Counted from the first letter of the stretch, positions 32,887 to 46,600 are shown. The stretch is DNA of 64,000 bases from Ricordea florida (GCA_949710005.1 OX453281.1:20177561-20241560), one strand, 5' to 3'. Notes: generated by a model not told the origin, from the letters alone. Numbers and translations are program-made.

Positions 32887-34862
32887 ACAAGAAACAAAAT
32901 GAGAAAAACACGAGTTGAATTACTGTTCTCGTAATCAGCTTTGATTTAAGAGTAGCAACGTTAATAAAGATTTACGGTGATTTTGTGTCGTATATGTCAA
33001 AAATTGTCTGTATGCATTTCCATAAAAAAACCGTTATGAATTGTGAGTTTAGCCTATGTTATTTGTATAGGTAATTAAATGGTTTCAAGTGCAATTTTAA
33101 CTCATTCGTTGCGAAGCAGAATGAGTTGTTGTGGACAGTGGGAAAACGGCGTTAGCAGAAATCTGCGTAGACGGAAATGGCCGCGTTAGCACAAATAGCG
33201 GAAGTGACGCAAGGAAATGGGATCAACCGCTGACCGCGTAGTAAGCCGTATAGCAATTTGCTATAAACAGCAAAAACAAGCTAATTAGCACCTCCTAAAT
33301 TGCAAAATACCTGAAGGTAATGTAATTGTAGGTATTGAGTTCTTTAGTAAATAAAATTTGTCAAAATTATAAATGTGTTTCTTCTCGTAAAATGACCCCG
33401 CATACCTATCTCCCAACCTCCCCTCCAGGGGCTATTTTTATCAAGACAGCCATGTTTGGAAGGAAGGCAACCATATTTTTTAGCAGGAATTTTGACTTTG
33501 GGGTTTCACACGTCATTTCGGTAAGTAAAACCGCCATTTCTGCCCTTTGAGCTGAACGGGCTACCCTGTTTAAATAAAGTTTTACTTTACATTATTTCAT
33601 TTTGTCTAAAACATACACAAAAAGTGAAGCGACGTATAATCTTATTAAAGCTGTTTCTTGGATGAAATCGACGGCCGCGCCTATATATTTGTGGTACTGT
33701 CAGTTGCCGTACAAGGCCCTGCAATACAATTGCCGTGCAAGGCCCAGCTATCAAATTGCCAAACATAGTTGATTTACAAACTTTTAATATGCAGTTATGT
33801 AGTGTAATGCAAAGCCTTAACACAAACGTTTTCAAAGTACGCTCGTTTGTTTCCTTTTGTTGATACCAGAACGATGAATCACGAAGTCAGGTTGATGAAA
33901 GTCATTATAACGGAGCGAAAACTCTGCCACAAGAATGCAAACGTGACGACGAACACGCCGGTAAACAAATCAAGGAAACAATCCAGGTAAATAAATAAAT
34001 AACTAGAAGATCTCGCTTTCACCGATTTATTAATCCAGGTGGGGTGTAAGTTGAAATATCCTCCACAAGTAGTCACAATTTTGTGGTATGTACGAATGAG
34101 TTGGCTCTTAGGAGCCTTTGATTAAATAATAAATGCGCACATGTAAATTTTTCAAAGACTCTAAAAATTGCACGAGCATGTAGGGTGACAGTTGACTTTA
34201 GAAAATTTACATAAAAACAACTTTTTTCGGTATCATAACCAATTAAGAGTTTCGACTAATTTATTCGCAAGTAACATGCGAACCAAAAACAAAAGATTGT
34301 GCAGGGTCACGGTCGATTCAACATCTATTGCACCTGCACTGTTCTTGCTTTTGAAATTTCCATGGTTTCATAACCAGTCCCTCGATTAACTATGTTTCAG
34401 TTTAATGGCTCAGGAAAGATTCTTCAAGGTACAAGCAAGAAGCAAAGAGTTTTGATTTTACACATATTTCATTCACACAAGACCAGTCGCTGCCGTTTGT
34501 ATCATGCACAATTTTGACATTTTGTCGTTGAATGCTTAAAACTCTTGATGAGTGTGTTCCTCTTAGTTGACACCAAAACAGGAAAATAATTCTGATTCCA
34601 GTTTACAGTCTACTTCGGTTATTATAATGTCTCAAAGAAATAAAGAATTTTTTGACAAACACACTAGAAACACCGGGAAGTAGACTGAAAAATACCCATT
34701 GATGCGAGGTGAATTAAGCCCGTGCATAACCGGATGTGAATTAGCGGTGACAGGAGCGGGTGATTCGCTCCTGGCAATGATCACTTCCGGTGGAACCAGC
34801 TTTTCCCAAACAAAGCCATGTAATGCAAAACTTATTATCCTCGAACGTTCGGTATTTACAGG
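32887..34862. other. UGT-1 3' region and intergenic
   Basis: An AATAAA at 32963-32968 suits the UGT-1 polyadenylation site. Otherwise nothing is supported over nearly 2 kb; short open frames lack family features. Confidence 0.5.
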
Positions 34863-34993
34863 AACATTATGGTAAGATTTCCTCACAGGTCCCTACTTCA
34901 TTATGCATGCTGTAGCCGGACGTATACAAAACATGGACCCGGTCCATGGACCACCCCATGGACCACCCCTAAGCTGAGCGTGTTTTTCATCGT

Positions 34994-35297
34994 ATGCACG
35001 TGGAGGCCATGGAGGAAGGTGAGATAACTCATTGCTTTTTGAATTTTTGGATACGTTCCTTTGTTAATGTACTCAGATCTGTTCAAGGTCATTATATTTT
35101 ACTTTCTTTTATGTTTCTAGATATGTATGGCGACAATGAACGCTCCGATTCACACAATGAAAGCTCTGATTCAGACAGGTAAGAACTGTTCAACATATCT
35201 GTTGATAAGCGTAAATAATTTATTCAACTGAATATTTTATGTTCTTTCTTTTAGTGATAGTGTGGAGGTGTACGAGGAGATATTCTGCATCCCATAA
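34994..35297 (+). CDS. Possible three-exon acidic microprotein or transposase relic
   Basis: Three short segments with consensus splice sites stay in frame: 34994-35018, 35121-35178 and 35255-35297, giving 41 residues and a stop. The product is acidic and serine/aspartate-rich (NERSDSHNESSDSD). It may be what remains of the 5' exons of the parent transposase gene. The size makes this uncertain. Confidence 0.3.
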
Positions 35298-35507
35298 TAC
35301 AATATTAGTTTGTGACTTTGTCCAGTCCTTCCCGTTGTACTTGCGAACGAAATAAATCCGCGAGGAGAACACTAAACCGTGCCGGCTCATCATTACCGGA
35401 GAAAGCCGTGAATCTGATCGAACGCAACCGTGAGTCATTTTATACCCTGTCCCCATTCTTATCTATACTTCGATTTGCTTTCGAAAATTAGTGGTGGTTC
35501 ATGGGGT

Positions 35508-35742
35508 GGTCCATGGATCGGGTCCACAGAGGTGGTCCATGGACCGGGTCCACAGAGGTGGTCCATGGACCGGGTCCACAGGGGTGGTCCATGGACCGGG
35601 TCCACAGGGGTGGTCCATGGACCGGGTCCACAGGGGTGGTCCATGGACCGGGTCCACAGAGGTGGTCCATGGACCGGGTCCACAGGGGTGGTCCATGGAC
35701 CGGGTCCACAGGGGTGATCCATGGACCGGGTCCATGTTTTGT
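35508..35742. repeat. 26-bp minisatellite, about nine copies
   Basis: Units spaced 26 bp (for example 35531, 35557, 35583) contain GGTCCATGGACCGGGTCCAC, itself partly palindromic. It lies inside the 34871-35857 element; a short inverted piece (GGTCCATGGACC) occurs at its other end near 34941. Open frames across it on both strands are artefacts of repetition. Confidence 0.95.
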
Positions 35743-35865
35743 ATACGTCCGCTGTAGCCGTACGGTTTCGTTCTCAGAAATGTTTGCACGCGTACTTCCC
35801 AAGACAATTCAACTACAGCATGCATAATGAAGTAGGGACCTGTGCGGAAATCTTACCAACATTAT

Positions 35866-36596
35866 TATCAGACCTAAAAGCATTAAACAAACGAATTACA
35901 ACAATTTTTTTATATAGGCAGTCGTCATAAGTACATGCGTAAGGACATTCCCAAGACTGATGCCGAGTACTCTATTTTACACCAAATATAGCTTACCTGC
36001 GTATAGTAAGAGATGCGAATATGATTAAAAATAGTTTCACTTTCGGCAATGAAATGTTCAAAAATTCAACAATGAAAGTATCCTAACCGTACCCTGGGAT
36101 ATGCGCAAGAAAAAAATAAATGTTGCTTCGATGGCGACGCCCATATTTCGAGTTTCAGCTACCTGTGTTGGAACTTGCATTCAGGAATTCTAAGCATTTC
36201 GGTCACAAAAGAGTTATTCCTGGAAAACGGGCATTTTGGTATTTTGTCACATGCCCGAAAATTCCATCGCGATAAGCTTTATTGTGAAGCGTTTATTCAA
36301 ATATTCTCTCACTGCTGAAAGTTGTTTTCTAATATAGCGCGGTTCGGGCTGAATCGCGGATCCACCTGCAGTAAGAAGGGCGTTTTTACTTGGTAAAGTA
36401 CATACTGCTAGCTGTTCGACCGCTGGGAGCGTTGGAGATGTAAGTTTATTACAAATTTCCAGTCCTTTAGTTTCAGTTTGTTCCATCTTGAACGGCTTGC
36501 TTCTCATTTGATTTTTCTAGTTTTAACGCCTGAGTAACCACAGTGCGTTCAATAACTACATTTTACCGCATAACTATACATAACTATACATAACTA
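35866..36596. other. non-coding
   Basis: No coding exon is supported. A 10-bp tandem (TAACTATACA) occurs at about 36571-36596. Confidence 0.45.
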
Positions 36597-36998
36597 CCGC
36601 CGAAATTATTGTTTTATTATTAATAAAAAATAATTCCAAACAATAATAAACTGGTGCCTAATAATAAAACATTGTGCCTAATAATAATAAACTGGTGCCT
36701 AATAATAAAACATTGTGCCTAATAATAATTAACTGGTGCCTAATAATAAAAAAAATAATTCCAAATAATAATAAACTGGTGCCTAATAATAAAACATTGT
36801 GCCTAATAATAACTAACTGGTGCCTAATAATAAAAAAAATAATTCCAAACAATAATAAACTGGTGCCTAATAATAAAACATTGTGCCTAATAATAATAAA
36901 CTGGTGCCTAATAATAAAACATTGTGCCTAATAATAATTAACTGGTGCCTAATAATAAAACATTGTGCCTAATAATAATAAAACAATAATTTTGGCGG
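36597..36998. mobile_element. MITE-like element filled by AT-rich minisatellite
   Basis: Inverted ends CCGCCGAAATTATTGTTTTA (36597 on) and its complement (to 36998) surround alternating units with CTGGTGCCTAATAATAA and CATTGTGCCTAATAATAA. Longer units include AAAAAATAATTCCAAA. There is no coding potential. Confidence 0.75.
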
Positions 36999-37693
36999 AA
37001 CTGGCACCCCATAATATTATCTGCGGCATCCTGATCCACGATAGTAGAGTTGAATGGTATTCTGACCAACAGAGGGTTTTCCTTGCATGGCAACATGCTA
37101 CAGACATTAAGTAATGAATGGTCCGGCTAAAAGGTAGGCAGGTGTGCGGCAAAACTCATTAAAAAGGTGCGAACAGTTAATTGTTAATTCCATTTAAATC
37201 GCCTCATCTCATTGGCTAATACCAAAAAAAATCCCGAAAAAACAATGAAAACATTAAAAAAAACGTTATTTTTAGACCTTGTCTTTTCCATATCCTTATT
37301 TTCTCTCTCTCGACCAAATTTGGCTCTTGGTCTATGCGCCAATTAGCACCACAAAATTAACTGACATATTGCCGAGCCCTATTGTTTTTCTGCCTGCTTC
37401 TTAGCCGGACCATTACTTAAATCTGTGATCAGATGTTCTTTCGTTAATCAAACAAGTTTTATATCAAGGTACAAAATCAGAAGTTTTAGTCGAATCAACC
37501 TTCCGTAAAGTCCTTTGTTAACTGAGTAAGGCCAACTGTATAAAAAGAAGAACTTGCTCTATCTTTATGAATAAAAGCTTTCTAATTGAAAATCAAGTTT
37601 ATGAAACTGTTACCAAACACGTTTAATTTTTTTGGCTTCCACACCAGTTCGATGAATTTTCCTATGTGCGTTGTCGCAGTGCAGACCATTCCT
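36999..37693. other. intergenic, downstream of UGT-2
   Basis: No gene is recognised between the MITE and the UGT-2 stop codon. This stretch should include the UGT-2 3' untranslated region. Confidence 0.45.
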
Positions 37694-40600
37694 CTAATTC
37701 ATTTTATCCTTCTTTTGGGATCTAAGCAAATAATTTAGCAAAGATTTTACTAGAAATCTAACCACCACCAAAGCAGCAAGCAAAATTAAAAGCGCTACAG
37801 ACAAAACATCTAAGAGGTACAGCTGGTAAAACGGTAGATCCAGTTCTCGCGGTCTAAGATATGGCAAGCCGCCTTGAGCCTGCGTGTACTCCACCCAGTC
37901 AGCGGCCTCTTTCACAGGATGACGAGGGAGCAGCTTAAAGGTCTTGGATATCCTACCAGCGGATTCACGGTATCTGCAAAGCGAGCGGAAGGTATGTTAC
38001 TCGAACTGAAACTGAGGGCCTTGTCCAAGCTCCAAGGTTTCTCGACTGTCCTCGTTTTATTAAATTAATAAGCTAAGTTTCACCTGTACCCTCAAAATAC
38101 CATTCTATATGAAACTTAGTGAACAAAATTATGTTGCTAATTAAGGTGTGTTGTTCTGCACAACAGTGACTGCAAAGCTACGTACTGATCGATCCTGTAG
38201 TATTGTATTTATTATTCTGCAATCATGACAGTGAGATTCAAAAGTTGAACACGATTTGGCAATCAGTTAGGGAGCTGCTAGATATCAATACTGTGTGGTA
38301 GATGTTTCATCTGTGGGTAACACATCCCACTTGAACACTATTTTCACTTGGTTGTCTTTTACTGCCCCTGCGCCAACGCTTCGCACCTTTATCAATCCTG
38401 TATTTTGCGTATTGGGCATCCTGTGGTAACTGAGTTTTTATTAAGGATTTTAGTATAAATGAAACAAATTATTTGTATCGCGGCTGCATCTTTCGGCAAA
38501 TAATCGCAACCTTTGGGATGTTCTTCGTAGCTGGCCATACCGTAGATACATGCAAACCTCGACTGCCTATTTTTCACAATTGCGCTTTAGCCTGAAAGGG
38601 AAATTTTGTAAGGGGGGCTGTTCCATCGGCCTACCGACCTGGGCTCCGTCAACACCTTACGAATGAGGCCAACAAACTCATCCACGGATGCATCACCCAA
38701 CAGCAGAGTTTCTCCAGCCCCGGCATGCCTTATGGTTTCGGCGTTTTCGAACTGGTCTCCGAAGAAAGGAATACATATCATGGGTACTCCGTGGTACAAG
38801 GACTCCAATAGCCCATTCAATCCTGCGTGTCCAATAAATAGACGAGTCTTTGGGTGGCCAAGGATGTCATTTTGTGGTAGCCATGTCAACCGTTTGGTAT
38901 TCGTACCCAGCATCACTTTGCTGTCAACTATGGAGAGAAAATTAGCGTATGTGTTCTCACGAAACGATCGAAAAACTGGAATATTTGCATCAACTGAACC
39001 CTGACAATAGCAAAAACTAAGTTTCGGATTTAACTTTAATGCTTACCTTTAGATTCTAGTGTAAGTTAATTGAGTCCATAATTTGAATAAATTAAACACA
39101 TCCGAGATTCCTTATTGTTACTCGGTGTACTTAGATAGGAAATAAAATGTATTTTTGGACAAATCGCAAAATTTACGTCCGGCGAAATATGCCCCGTTCC
39201 ATTTCCGCGAAAGCAAGTAAAAACAGGCTATATTTGCTGTGCTGATGGAAATGTTGGAGATTTATTACATGCAGTATAGACGCAATCTTAAAGAAATGCT
39301 ATTCCTCTAAACAAAAGAATAGGAATAAGGCATTTCTCTTTCACCCACCGCCCCATTTCCACTATTCCCCTTCACTATCTCCCTTAAGAGCAGTTATAGC
39401 TGCACCGGACAAAAAGCGGGATTTACTTGCACTGATAAACTTAGCAAGCGTGTTGCATTGCTAATGTGAACACGAATATTTGTCACCGTGGAATTTATAA
39501 GGAAACCTGATGTGAGCATTACATTTGCTCCAAATTGTCCCCACTTTTGCTACTTCAGCAAATATCCTACTGTCTGGTGTAGTTGCTGTTGATATATTAG
39601 CTTTTGAGTATGTCCGCATTGCGTGCCTGCATGCCATTCAACCATGATACTTTGTGGTCGTAGTCGACCATGTGCTCGTTTTGTAAAGTGGTTCATGTTT
39701 TTCGTTAAACCGTTCGTTTGAGTTCTTTTCTTGGACTCTTAATCCTCCGCTTTCGAAGTAATCAACAGTTGCTAGAGATCCGCTCACATCAGATCACTAC
39801 AAATACAGAGTACAAATCTTTAAAATGCGGTACAAAGGAGGCATCTTGCGCTGATGCCTCTACACAGGTATTACCCGGCCATGCTTCATTCACTTATACC
39901 AGGGGCGTGGCTGGAGGGGTGCTTGGGTGCCCATGTCCCATCACTCTCTTTCAAACCTCGTCGTTTACTTTTTTGGCTTCTACTTCGCTGTCGCTCAACT
40001 TTCATCCAAGAGAATGTCTCTATCATCAAGTACAGTGTGGATATCAACAGGAGGATCTGAAAAGTACCCTAAGTGTGGCACAGTGTGACCCCCTCCCCCC
40101 CCCCCACACACACCCCCCACAATCCCTCATTCCCCTTGAAAAAAAAAGCTGTGTCCCTAAAATCATACCAGGCAACTTGAGTTTCCAAATGACTTTTTGA
40201 GGCAGTTTAGAGACTGCTTTTGCCATCATCTGCAGTGCATTATCGTCAATTCCATAATAAAGATTAACAACTGTGCCAAACGACACTATGATTACTCCAT
40301 CTTCACCAGAGCTCTGAATGAAAGATTCCAGCTCTTCCGGCAAAGGTTGTGCAGGACTGGCAAGGAATGGACCAACCACGCGATGGTCTGCAATGGAGAG
40401 ATCGAAACATAGTTGACAGGAACCTGTCATGGAAGAAGTAGGGGTTACTTTTGATAGTATGATGATAATGAGATAACTGCGGAGGGAGGGCGCAATGATA
40501 TTGTTATTACTATCATTATTATTATTACTATTATTATTATTGATGCAAATGAATATATGAAAGACCATACATTTGAACTGCGGAGTAATATGTAGTGACA

Positions 40601-43600
40601 TTAATTGATCATCGCAGTTATGTACACAACTTAAGCAGCTGTGAAATTACAGCCTGAAAAAAACTCAGGCCTGAACGGGATTCGAACCCATGACCTCTGC
40701 GATACCCGAGCAGTGCTCTATCAACTGAGCTATCAAGCCACCTGGGAGCTGGTCAGTTGTGAGTTCGTAAAATATCCGTACGGGTATATTATTAACTTCC
40801 GTCAAGGCCTGAGTTTTTTTCAGGCTTTAATTTCACAGCTGGTTAAGTTCTGCACATAACTGCGATGATCAATTAATGTCATGATATTACTTCGCAGTTC
40901 AAATATTTGGTCTTTCATATATTCATTTGCATCATTCTTCTCCATCTACGGGTATATACTGCAGTTGGTAGAGCACTGCTCCGGTATCGCAAAGGTCATG
41001 GGTTCGAGTCCCGTTCAGACCTGAGTTTTTTTTTTCAGGCTTTAATTTCACAGCTGTTTAAGTTGTGTACATAACTGCAATGATCAATTAATGTCATTAC
41101 ATTATTATTATTATTATTATTATTATTACTTCCATCTTTGTGAATTGGATGATCTATTTGCTGTTTGCTTCCTATCGGAGCGAGTCATATCCCATGACCA
41201 AAGATCCCTGGTAGTTTTCTCCTTACTTTACAGCTGTAATACTTTTCCCAAAATTCTTCCTGTTCCTAGTAACGTAGTTTTCTGGAGTAGTGAAATACCA
41301 AATTTGATATCCAACTTTCCCAGCCACTTGTTCAGCACTTGCACAGTTTTCATGTTCCACATTCTTGCAATTTTTCTTTTAAAGATATTTTTAAAATATC
41401 TTTAAAATACTTTTCAACTTTCTCATTCTCCTTTTCACCAATTATTTTATCCGCTGGTACGGCAACATCAATAATAGTGCACATTCTCTCCTGTTTATTT
41501 ACAACTACAACGTATGATTTTCATCTGTGATTTCATTGGGTATCAGAAGTCATGCACGTGACGAAGTTAGCCGTCTTTTATTGGCTATGGAACTTATGAA
41601 TTATTTATGCATTTTAAAAGGTATTTAAAAAAGTTCATCTTAGATCAGACCATAGAGCGTAACTAGTTCTTGGAAGGTTCAAAGGCTGAGCAGTGCTGCA
41701 CTGAAGTAATGTTTGTTTGACTTTACAATGTAATTATACCCACTGTTGCAGTCTGACCAATTCTTTTGAAGCCACTGAACAGTTCTGTACTGTAATACTG
41801 TTTGTTTTACTGTACAGTGTGGTTCTAACTTTTTCATCTGTGGATCAAACCATGCAGGGTGACCATTCTTTGTAAAGCTACTGAACGGTACTGTACTGTG
41901 GTACTGTTTGTTTTACTATACAGTGTGATTCTATCTTTTTCATCTGTGAATCAAACCATGCAGTGTGACTATTCTTTGTAAAGCTACTGAACAGTACTGT
42001 ACTGTGGTACTGTTTGTTTTACTATACAGTGTGGTTCTAACTTTTTCATCTGTGGATCAAACCATGCAGTGTGACTATTCTTTGTAAAGCTACTGAACAG
42101 TACTGTACTTTAATACTGTTTGTTTTACTATACAGTGTGGTTCTATCTTTGTCATCTGTGGATCAAACCATGCAGTGTAACCATTCTTTGTAAAGCTACT
42201 GAACAGTACTGTATCGTGGCACTGTTTGTTTTACTATACAGTCTGGTTCTATCTCTTTCATCTGTGGATCAAATCATGCAGCGTGACCATTCTTTGGAAA
42301 GCTACTGAACAGTACTGTACTGTAATACTGTTTGTTTCACTTAATAGTGTGGTTCTAACTCATTCATCAGACAGCGTGATTATTCTTTGGAAGACTTCTA
42401 GAAACAATTATTGTAAAAAGTACAGTACTGTGCCTGTGTTTGTGTTACTATTTGCATTAATTTACTGTTCAAGTCCTGTGTAGACATTTTGCCGGGGTTC
42501 TACTTCAGTTCATGTTGCTCATAAAAGGTAGCGAAAAGATTCGGTTGCAGCTTACTTGGCAGAAGTGGCCTTGCAAACTCCAGCGTGAAATCAGACTGGC
42601 TGATGACCAAATCAACTTTGCCGAGAGTTTCTTGTATGCTCTTGGCGGCAGTAATGTTGTGCTTTCTCTTGATTTTGTCAAATGCAGGACACACATCAAA
42701 CCAGAAAAAAACATAAATCCTTAGCCACTGCAGTATGTTTTGTACTCTTTCCACGAACGAAAGTCTGTTTAAGATTGGAGACGTGAACAGAGTCGTTGGA
42801 ATATACGAAGGGGGGAGGTGATGACCGAGTGCCACTGCGTTTGGTGTGCTAAGAGGAGATGGCGACAAAAGCACGTGAGGCAGAGAGAATTTGTTAGCAA
42901 CTAATGATGAACAAAGGTAAATTAACTCGCCGATAATGAGATCTACTTCTTCGATTTCCTTCATGAGAGCCTTGTCGGATAATAGACCATCGCAATACAC
43001 TGATTGCCTATTTAGTAAAGCTATCCATTCGGCAATTTGCTGGGGCTCAGGCCAACCTTGGACTGCATGCTCCCGCAAAAACTCAGTATCGTTGAAAACT
43101 CGCACATCTAAACCCTCACAGCCCTTGTAAAAAGAGGATCCGACGAATATGGTCACCTGTAGAGGGAAATAGATACTACCTCAAATGATTACATGCCTTC
43201 TTATTTCAAAATTACAACACTGCAAAAAAATTTGATTTGCTAGCATTTGCAAATTTGGAGCTCTATATTTGCATCATATTTGCTACCCTCTTTATGTCAA
43301 TGTAAACAAAGATCAGATTTAGCACCGTAGCATTTGAGCATATGCAAAGTAAATATCAGATTTTCTGCAAATTTACTCCATTTCTGTTATTAAAGCAAAT
43401 CTCCAACTCCACTGTACATTTACTTTGCTTTACGGTCGAACGTCCATTACAGACCAATTTACAGTTTTGTTCTTAGGAACCTAGCCTCTGAATAGAAGCG
43501 AGGCTGGAGGTGACCTTGCTTAGTTACAAACCTCCCCACATTTCATGTGCAAATTACATTATTTACATATGAAGAACAGGAAGGTTTGTAACAAAACAAG

Positions 43601-46600
43601 GTCACCTCCAGCCTCACTTCTATTCAAAGGCCAGGGTACTAAGCAAACAACTGTAAAATGGTCTATTGGCCACCTCGCCACAACGGCCAATTTTTTTTGT
43701 TCCGGCAGACAGCCCATGCATTAATTCTTGTTTAAGCCTCTCTGTAATGGCCACCTCTTTACAACGGCCACAAAAAAGCACGTCCCCATCTAGCCTGCAG
43801 TGCGAACGTATTTTGAGCGCGCGTGTGCACATTTTCTTATTAGGCGGCCATCTTAGAAGTAGGCGTGAATGGCAAAGGGGGGAGAGGAGGGAAGGTGCAA
43901 CACCTCCACCACCCAGCCCCCATGCCGCCTCTGTACCAAACCTCTTCCGGTCAAGATTCCAATTACAATCCAAGATGGCCGCATCGACAAACTGGTTTAT
44001 CTCAGAGCGCTCTGCTCCAAAATAACGCCTGCACTGCAGGATAGTCCCCATCTGTCAAAATAACCTCTCAACGACAGCCAGATTTTTTTTTCAGCAACTG
44101 ACGAAAAGGTTAAGAATAATCACGAAATGTGATCCATATGGGGTGTCCATGATTTTATCGTGGCAAGTCTTTCAATTCATTTACAGTGCGATTACTCGAA
44201 TCAAGGCCAGCCAAACAAATTTTCGTGCAAATTACCCAATCACGATCGAGTATCTAAACAATAGAAAGTTACGTATGGCAACGATGTAATTTGGTGGCAG
44301 AGATTTCATGTATATGGCCATCACGAGTCCCATTGTATGTAATTGTTTCCCTTTGCAGGCAGCGATTTCGTGTATATACCCACCACGAGTCCCCTGTACG
44401 TAATTGAATGGTACGTTGACGTAATTGAATGGAGCATTGAATAATTTAACGTGTGTTTCGTAGTTGGGGACTCGTGGTGGGTATATACATGAGATCTTTC
44501 CCAATTTGGTTGTAACCATTAGTGACGGCCTACCACGCCCACGGCCTACCACGCCACAAATACTCCTGAAAAGGGTGTTGTTTTATAGCACGTGTGTCTG
44601 GTATAGAATCATCTTAGGCGTTAGAAACTCGCCACAAATCGGTTGTTCGGGGTCAAAAACACGTTCAAATTTTGTATGAAAATTTATGTGGTTGGCCTTG
44701 GTTCGCGTAGTCGCAATGTAAAATTACATGTAATTATTATATGGCTGTGTCTCAGAAGGACTGGGAACTACCGAATTCACGAATTTGATTGGCTGAAATC
44801 GATATTGACCTCGGTCAAGATTCTCCCATACAGAACTCCAGCTCGGTTAATAAGAGCTAAATACAGTACTTTATTTGTAAGATCCGTTTTTTAACCTACT
44901 TTGTTCTCTAATCACTCTGCAGTGAAACAGAACAAAACATTTTCATCCGAAATGTCATCAATCGTAGCAGGAGCCCCTGATCGCAGACAATAGTCTAATA
45001 AGTCAGGTAGGTGTAACTCTTTTATAGATAGCTGGGCTACAGCATACAAAAAAAAGGGGGGGGCAACAATAATAACTGCTCTACTTTTTCTATAGCCTGG
45101 GAGAAAACAAGGCTAAAAAAGAGTCCGTTACATAATTAATTGTCCAGTACTAAATTGGTTTCAAAACGAACAGAAACTACAGCCGATATATGTTTTGGTA
45201 AAGTTATGTAACTATTACCGGAAATTGGATTAAACTCGTCAATATGTATGTCGAATTGTTCAACTCTAACAAATAACCAACCAGAACCTAGATCTTTAAA
45301 ATCTTGTGTTTTATTACGTAGATTGCCAAACATAGTATCGTAAATTCTTGATACATTTGTTGTAGGATATATTTCTTTTTTATTTCGGACCTGAAATAGT
45401 AAATTGAGTAATCACATTCGCGAGTATCATGATCAGGCTTTCTAAAAAGGACGCTTAATATAAATTGTATTTTTATCGGCCGTTGTTGAGAATCTATTAA
45501 TTGAACGACTTTTGGTTTTATTTTAACTTCAAATGTTTCTGCATCCATACCTCTCCTCCCTTCAATCGTATAGTTACTTAAGCTACCTCCAAATGCAGTA
45601 TCGTTAGGCAATATAGTTTGAAATTGGTCTTCACTATTATCGATCGTTGGTAATGTAGGTTGTTCACCTTCATCAGCAGTCTCGTATTCATCATCTGCCT
45701 CAGATTGTTGTTCAGATGCAAATCTATTGTAAATTCTGTTTACTTGTCTTCTAAAATTCTCTACTGCATTATTAACCGGTATTCGTATTGACTCGGGCAC
45801 GTATGGTAATAACCATCTAGCGTAATTATTTATAGATTGTATGAATCTGGAAGCATTGGTTTGTGTTTCACTCATAATAATTATAATATCATATATCTCA
45901 TTAAGTATTTTCAAGACAAATATTAGATTGTCTTAAAATTTAAACTGGAATCTTTATTTTTACATAACGAACGATATTTAAAGACATTAGTGTCAACGTG
46001 TATATATGTTAAGTTATTGTTTGAAAGAAAGGCGAAAGGAAACTGAATGTTTGCCTGGAAGCGAGGAATATGTCACTACAAAAAATGGTAGATACATGAT
46101 TAAATGCATCTTTGCTAGTTGTGGAATTAAAAATGATAAATTTGTTTCCGAGTCTGCCTACTGATTTCAGTGGAAAAGCAGATAATTAATCAACAATTGG
46201 TACGTTGAAATTTCCGCCAGAATCGTTATATGGGGCTGGGCTGGTGGATCTGATTGAGATTCTGGATTGGGGTGGATTATGTCTGTGGTTTTACGAATCG
46301 TTCTGCTGGAAATTTTTCGGGAAGTACACCAGCGTTCAGCTCCAATTGGTTCGAACCTATCTAAAAATTGTACTTGAGCTAATATTCGGCGGGACCTAAA
46401 ACAGATACAGCTGCGGCGCATTCAGTTCACGGTACATTAAAATTGCTGTGACCGGTGGATCAATTTAGCAGAACTTTATCGGCCTAACCCACGATCCAAT
46501 TTTACAAACGAAATCCCTAATTCGACACTGAAAAAGTGATTGTGTGTCCTAACGCTTTTATTTTTCTTGGTAATGTTCCAAGTAAGTTTGTGAAAAGTTT

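Larger units (their letters stand above)
34871..35857. mobile_element. Non-autonomous element with 8-bp duplication
   Basis: Ends are GGTAAGATTTCC.CACAGG at left and its complement at right, extending over TCCCTACTTCATTATGCAT. The 8 bp AACATTAT flanks both sides exactly (34863-34870 and 35858-35865). An 8 bp duplication is typical of hAT or P-type elements. A diverged end pair of this family surrounds the PIF/Harbinger element at 51731-55670. The interior holds a 26-bp minisatellite and short exon-like segments. Confidence 0.85.

Noticed and set aside
35430-35827. Several overlapping proline/tryptophan-rich or glycine-rich proteins on both strands
   Set aside because: They come from all frames of the 26 bp minisatellite, whose unit is open in each frame.
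40661-40735. A tRNA gene on the minus strand
   Set aside because: Boxes A and B are present but the anticodon stem and acceptor stem do not pair well, and partial copies with the same non-tRNA tail lie next to it. A tRNA-derived SINE explains it better.
43620-44063. Open frames on both strands at 43.6-44.1 kb
   Set aside because: They cross foldback repeat sequence and resemble no family.
46167-46421. Further genes of the second virus-like remnant
   Set aside because: Open frames exist on both strands but none matches a capsid, lipase or protease pattern that I can recognise.
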